Part shown: positions 5,999 through 6,173 of the stretch, in pieces
Position numbering within the stretch: the stretch's first letter is position 1
Layout: each line of letters starts with the position of its first letter
From: an uncultured Aeromonadales bacterium
GTDB lineage: Bacteria; Pseudomonadota; Gammaproteobacteria; Enterobacterales; Succinivibrionaceae
Assembly (NCBI GenBank): GCA_902796095.1
Contig: CADBNP010000102.1
Location: forward strand, 1 to 6,173
Direction: 5' to 3'
DNA: 6,173 nucleotides
Notes under the pieces: model-generated
What the model saw: the letters and a program-made list of their open reading frames with translations, nothing else
The model's database searches: none
Told to the model about the DNA's origin: nothing
Translations under genes and position numbers: made by a program

Positions 5999-6173
5999 TT
6001 ATCTCAGTATAGCGGTCAGTGTATCGCCGGCCTTGTTGACAGCGCTTGCGGCACCCTGGCTGTATGAACTTACCTTGCTCATCATGTCCTGGATGAGAAG
6101 CATTTCCTGCTGAACGCTGGAGCCCACGGTTTCCTGCATATTCTGAAGACTCTGAATTGCAAGGTTGATGTCC
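5999..6173 (-). CDS. Needle-like T3SS small subunit (SctF-type), C-terminal 57 residues, 5' end beyond window
   Basis: A leftward frame is open from the right edge and ends in TAA (5999-6001). Its last 57 residues start DINLAIQSLQ and end VNKAGDTLTAILR. The sequence is helical, small, and rich in Ser, Gln, Ala and Met, with no Cys or Trp. The final 31 residues align without a gap to the C-terminus of YscF as I recall it, with seven identities including the Lys and Ser of the second helix and the terminal Asp-x-x-x-x-Ile-Leu. The preceding NLAIQSL resembles the first needle helix. Needle proteins polymerise into the extracellular hollow tube. The proline-containing loop typical of YscF is missing and replaced by a slightly longer MQETVGSS turn. 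The inner-rod protein SctI or an EspA-like filament subunit therefore remain possible. The gene has its own terminator, as fits an abundantly made structural subunit, and reads in the same direction as sctU. Coding status is much surer than the family. Confidence 0.55.
   Translation of the reverse strand, partial: DINLAIQSLQNMQETVGSSVQQEMLLIQDMMSKVSSYSQGAASAVNKAGDTLTAILR

Noticed and set aside
1..6173. CRISPR arrays, tRNA or rRNA genes, insertion sequences, attachment sites
   Set aside because: No regularly spaced repeats, cloverleaf-like sequences, transposase frames or terminal inverted repeats were seen. The only long repetition is the paralogous gene pair.

Overview
The window is a piece of a Ysc-type type III secretion (T3SS, injectisome) locus from a Gram-negative bacterium. 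The evidence is an almost textbook SctN ATPase, an SctU export switch protein with an intact NPTH autocleavage site, a YscO-type stalk protein and the C-terminus of an SctL stator. Base composition is moderate, and coding density is high. The sequence does not identify the genus. A proteobacterium, or another host-associated diderm, is the most that can be said.

Layout. The left two thirds read rightward: the 3' end of sctL (1-243), sctN (247-1563), then two tandem paralogous genes of about 411-418 codons (1594-2850 and 2998-4233). Both paralogs encode secreted, periplasmic-binding-protein-like products of the ABC_sub_bind/TrpX type (PF04392). The first follows sctN by only 30 bp, so it very probably belongs to the same transcript. 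The right third reads leftward: a gene entering from the right edge whose C-terminus resembles a needle subunit (5999-6173), a strong intrinsic terminator (5927-5962), an AT-rich leader with a possible promoter, sctU (4754-5800) and sctO (4266-4748). The two blocks converge at 4234-4265.

How the genes fit together. SctL, SctN and SctO form the cytoplasmic ATPase, stator and stalk that unfold and hand over substrates. SctU sits in the inner-membrane export gate and switches substrate class. The right-edge gene probably encodes the needle or a needle-like filament. The two binding-protein-like genes are not part of any canonical injectisome. They carry no transporter permease or ATPase with them in this window, they share about 64% identity over 349 aligned residues (hand count), and all four of their mature-region cysteines are conserved. 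This duplicated extracytoplasmic pair embedded behind the T3SS ATPase gene is the most unusual content here. Its role is unknown; sensing a small molecule or an accessory periplasmic function is a hypothesis only.
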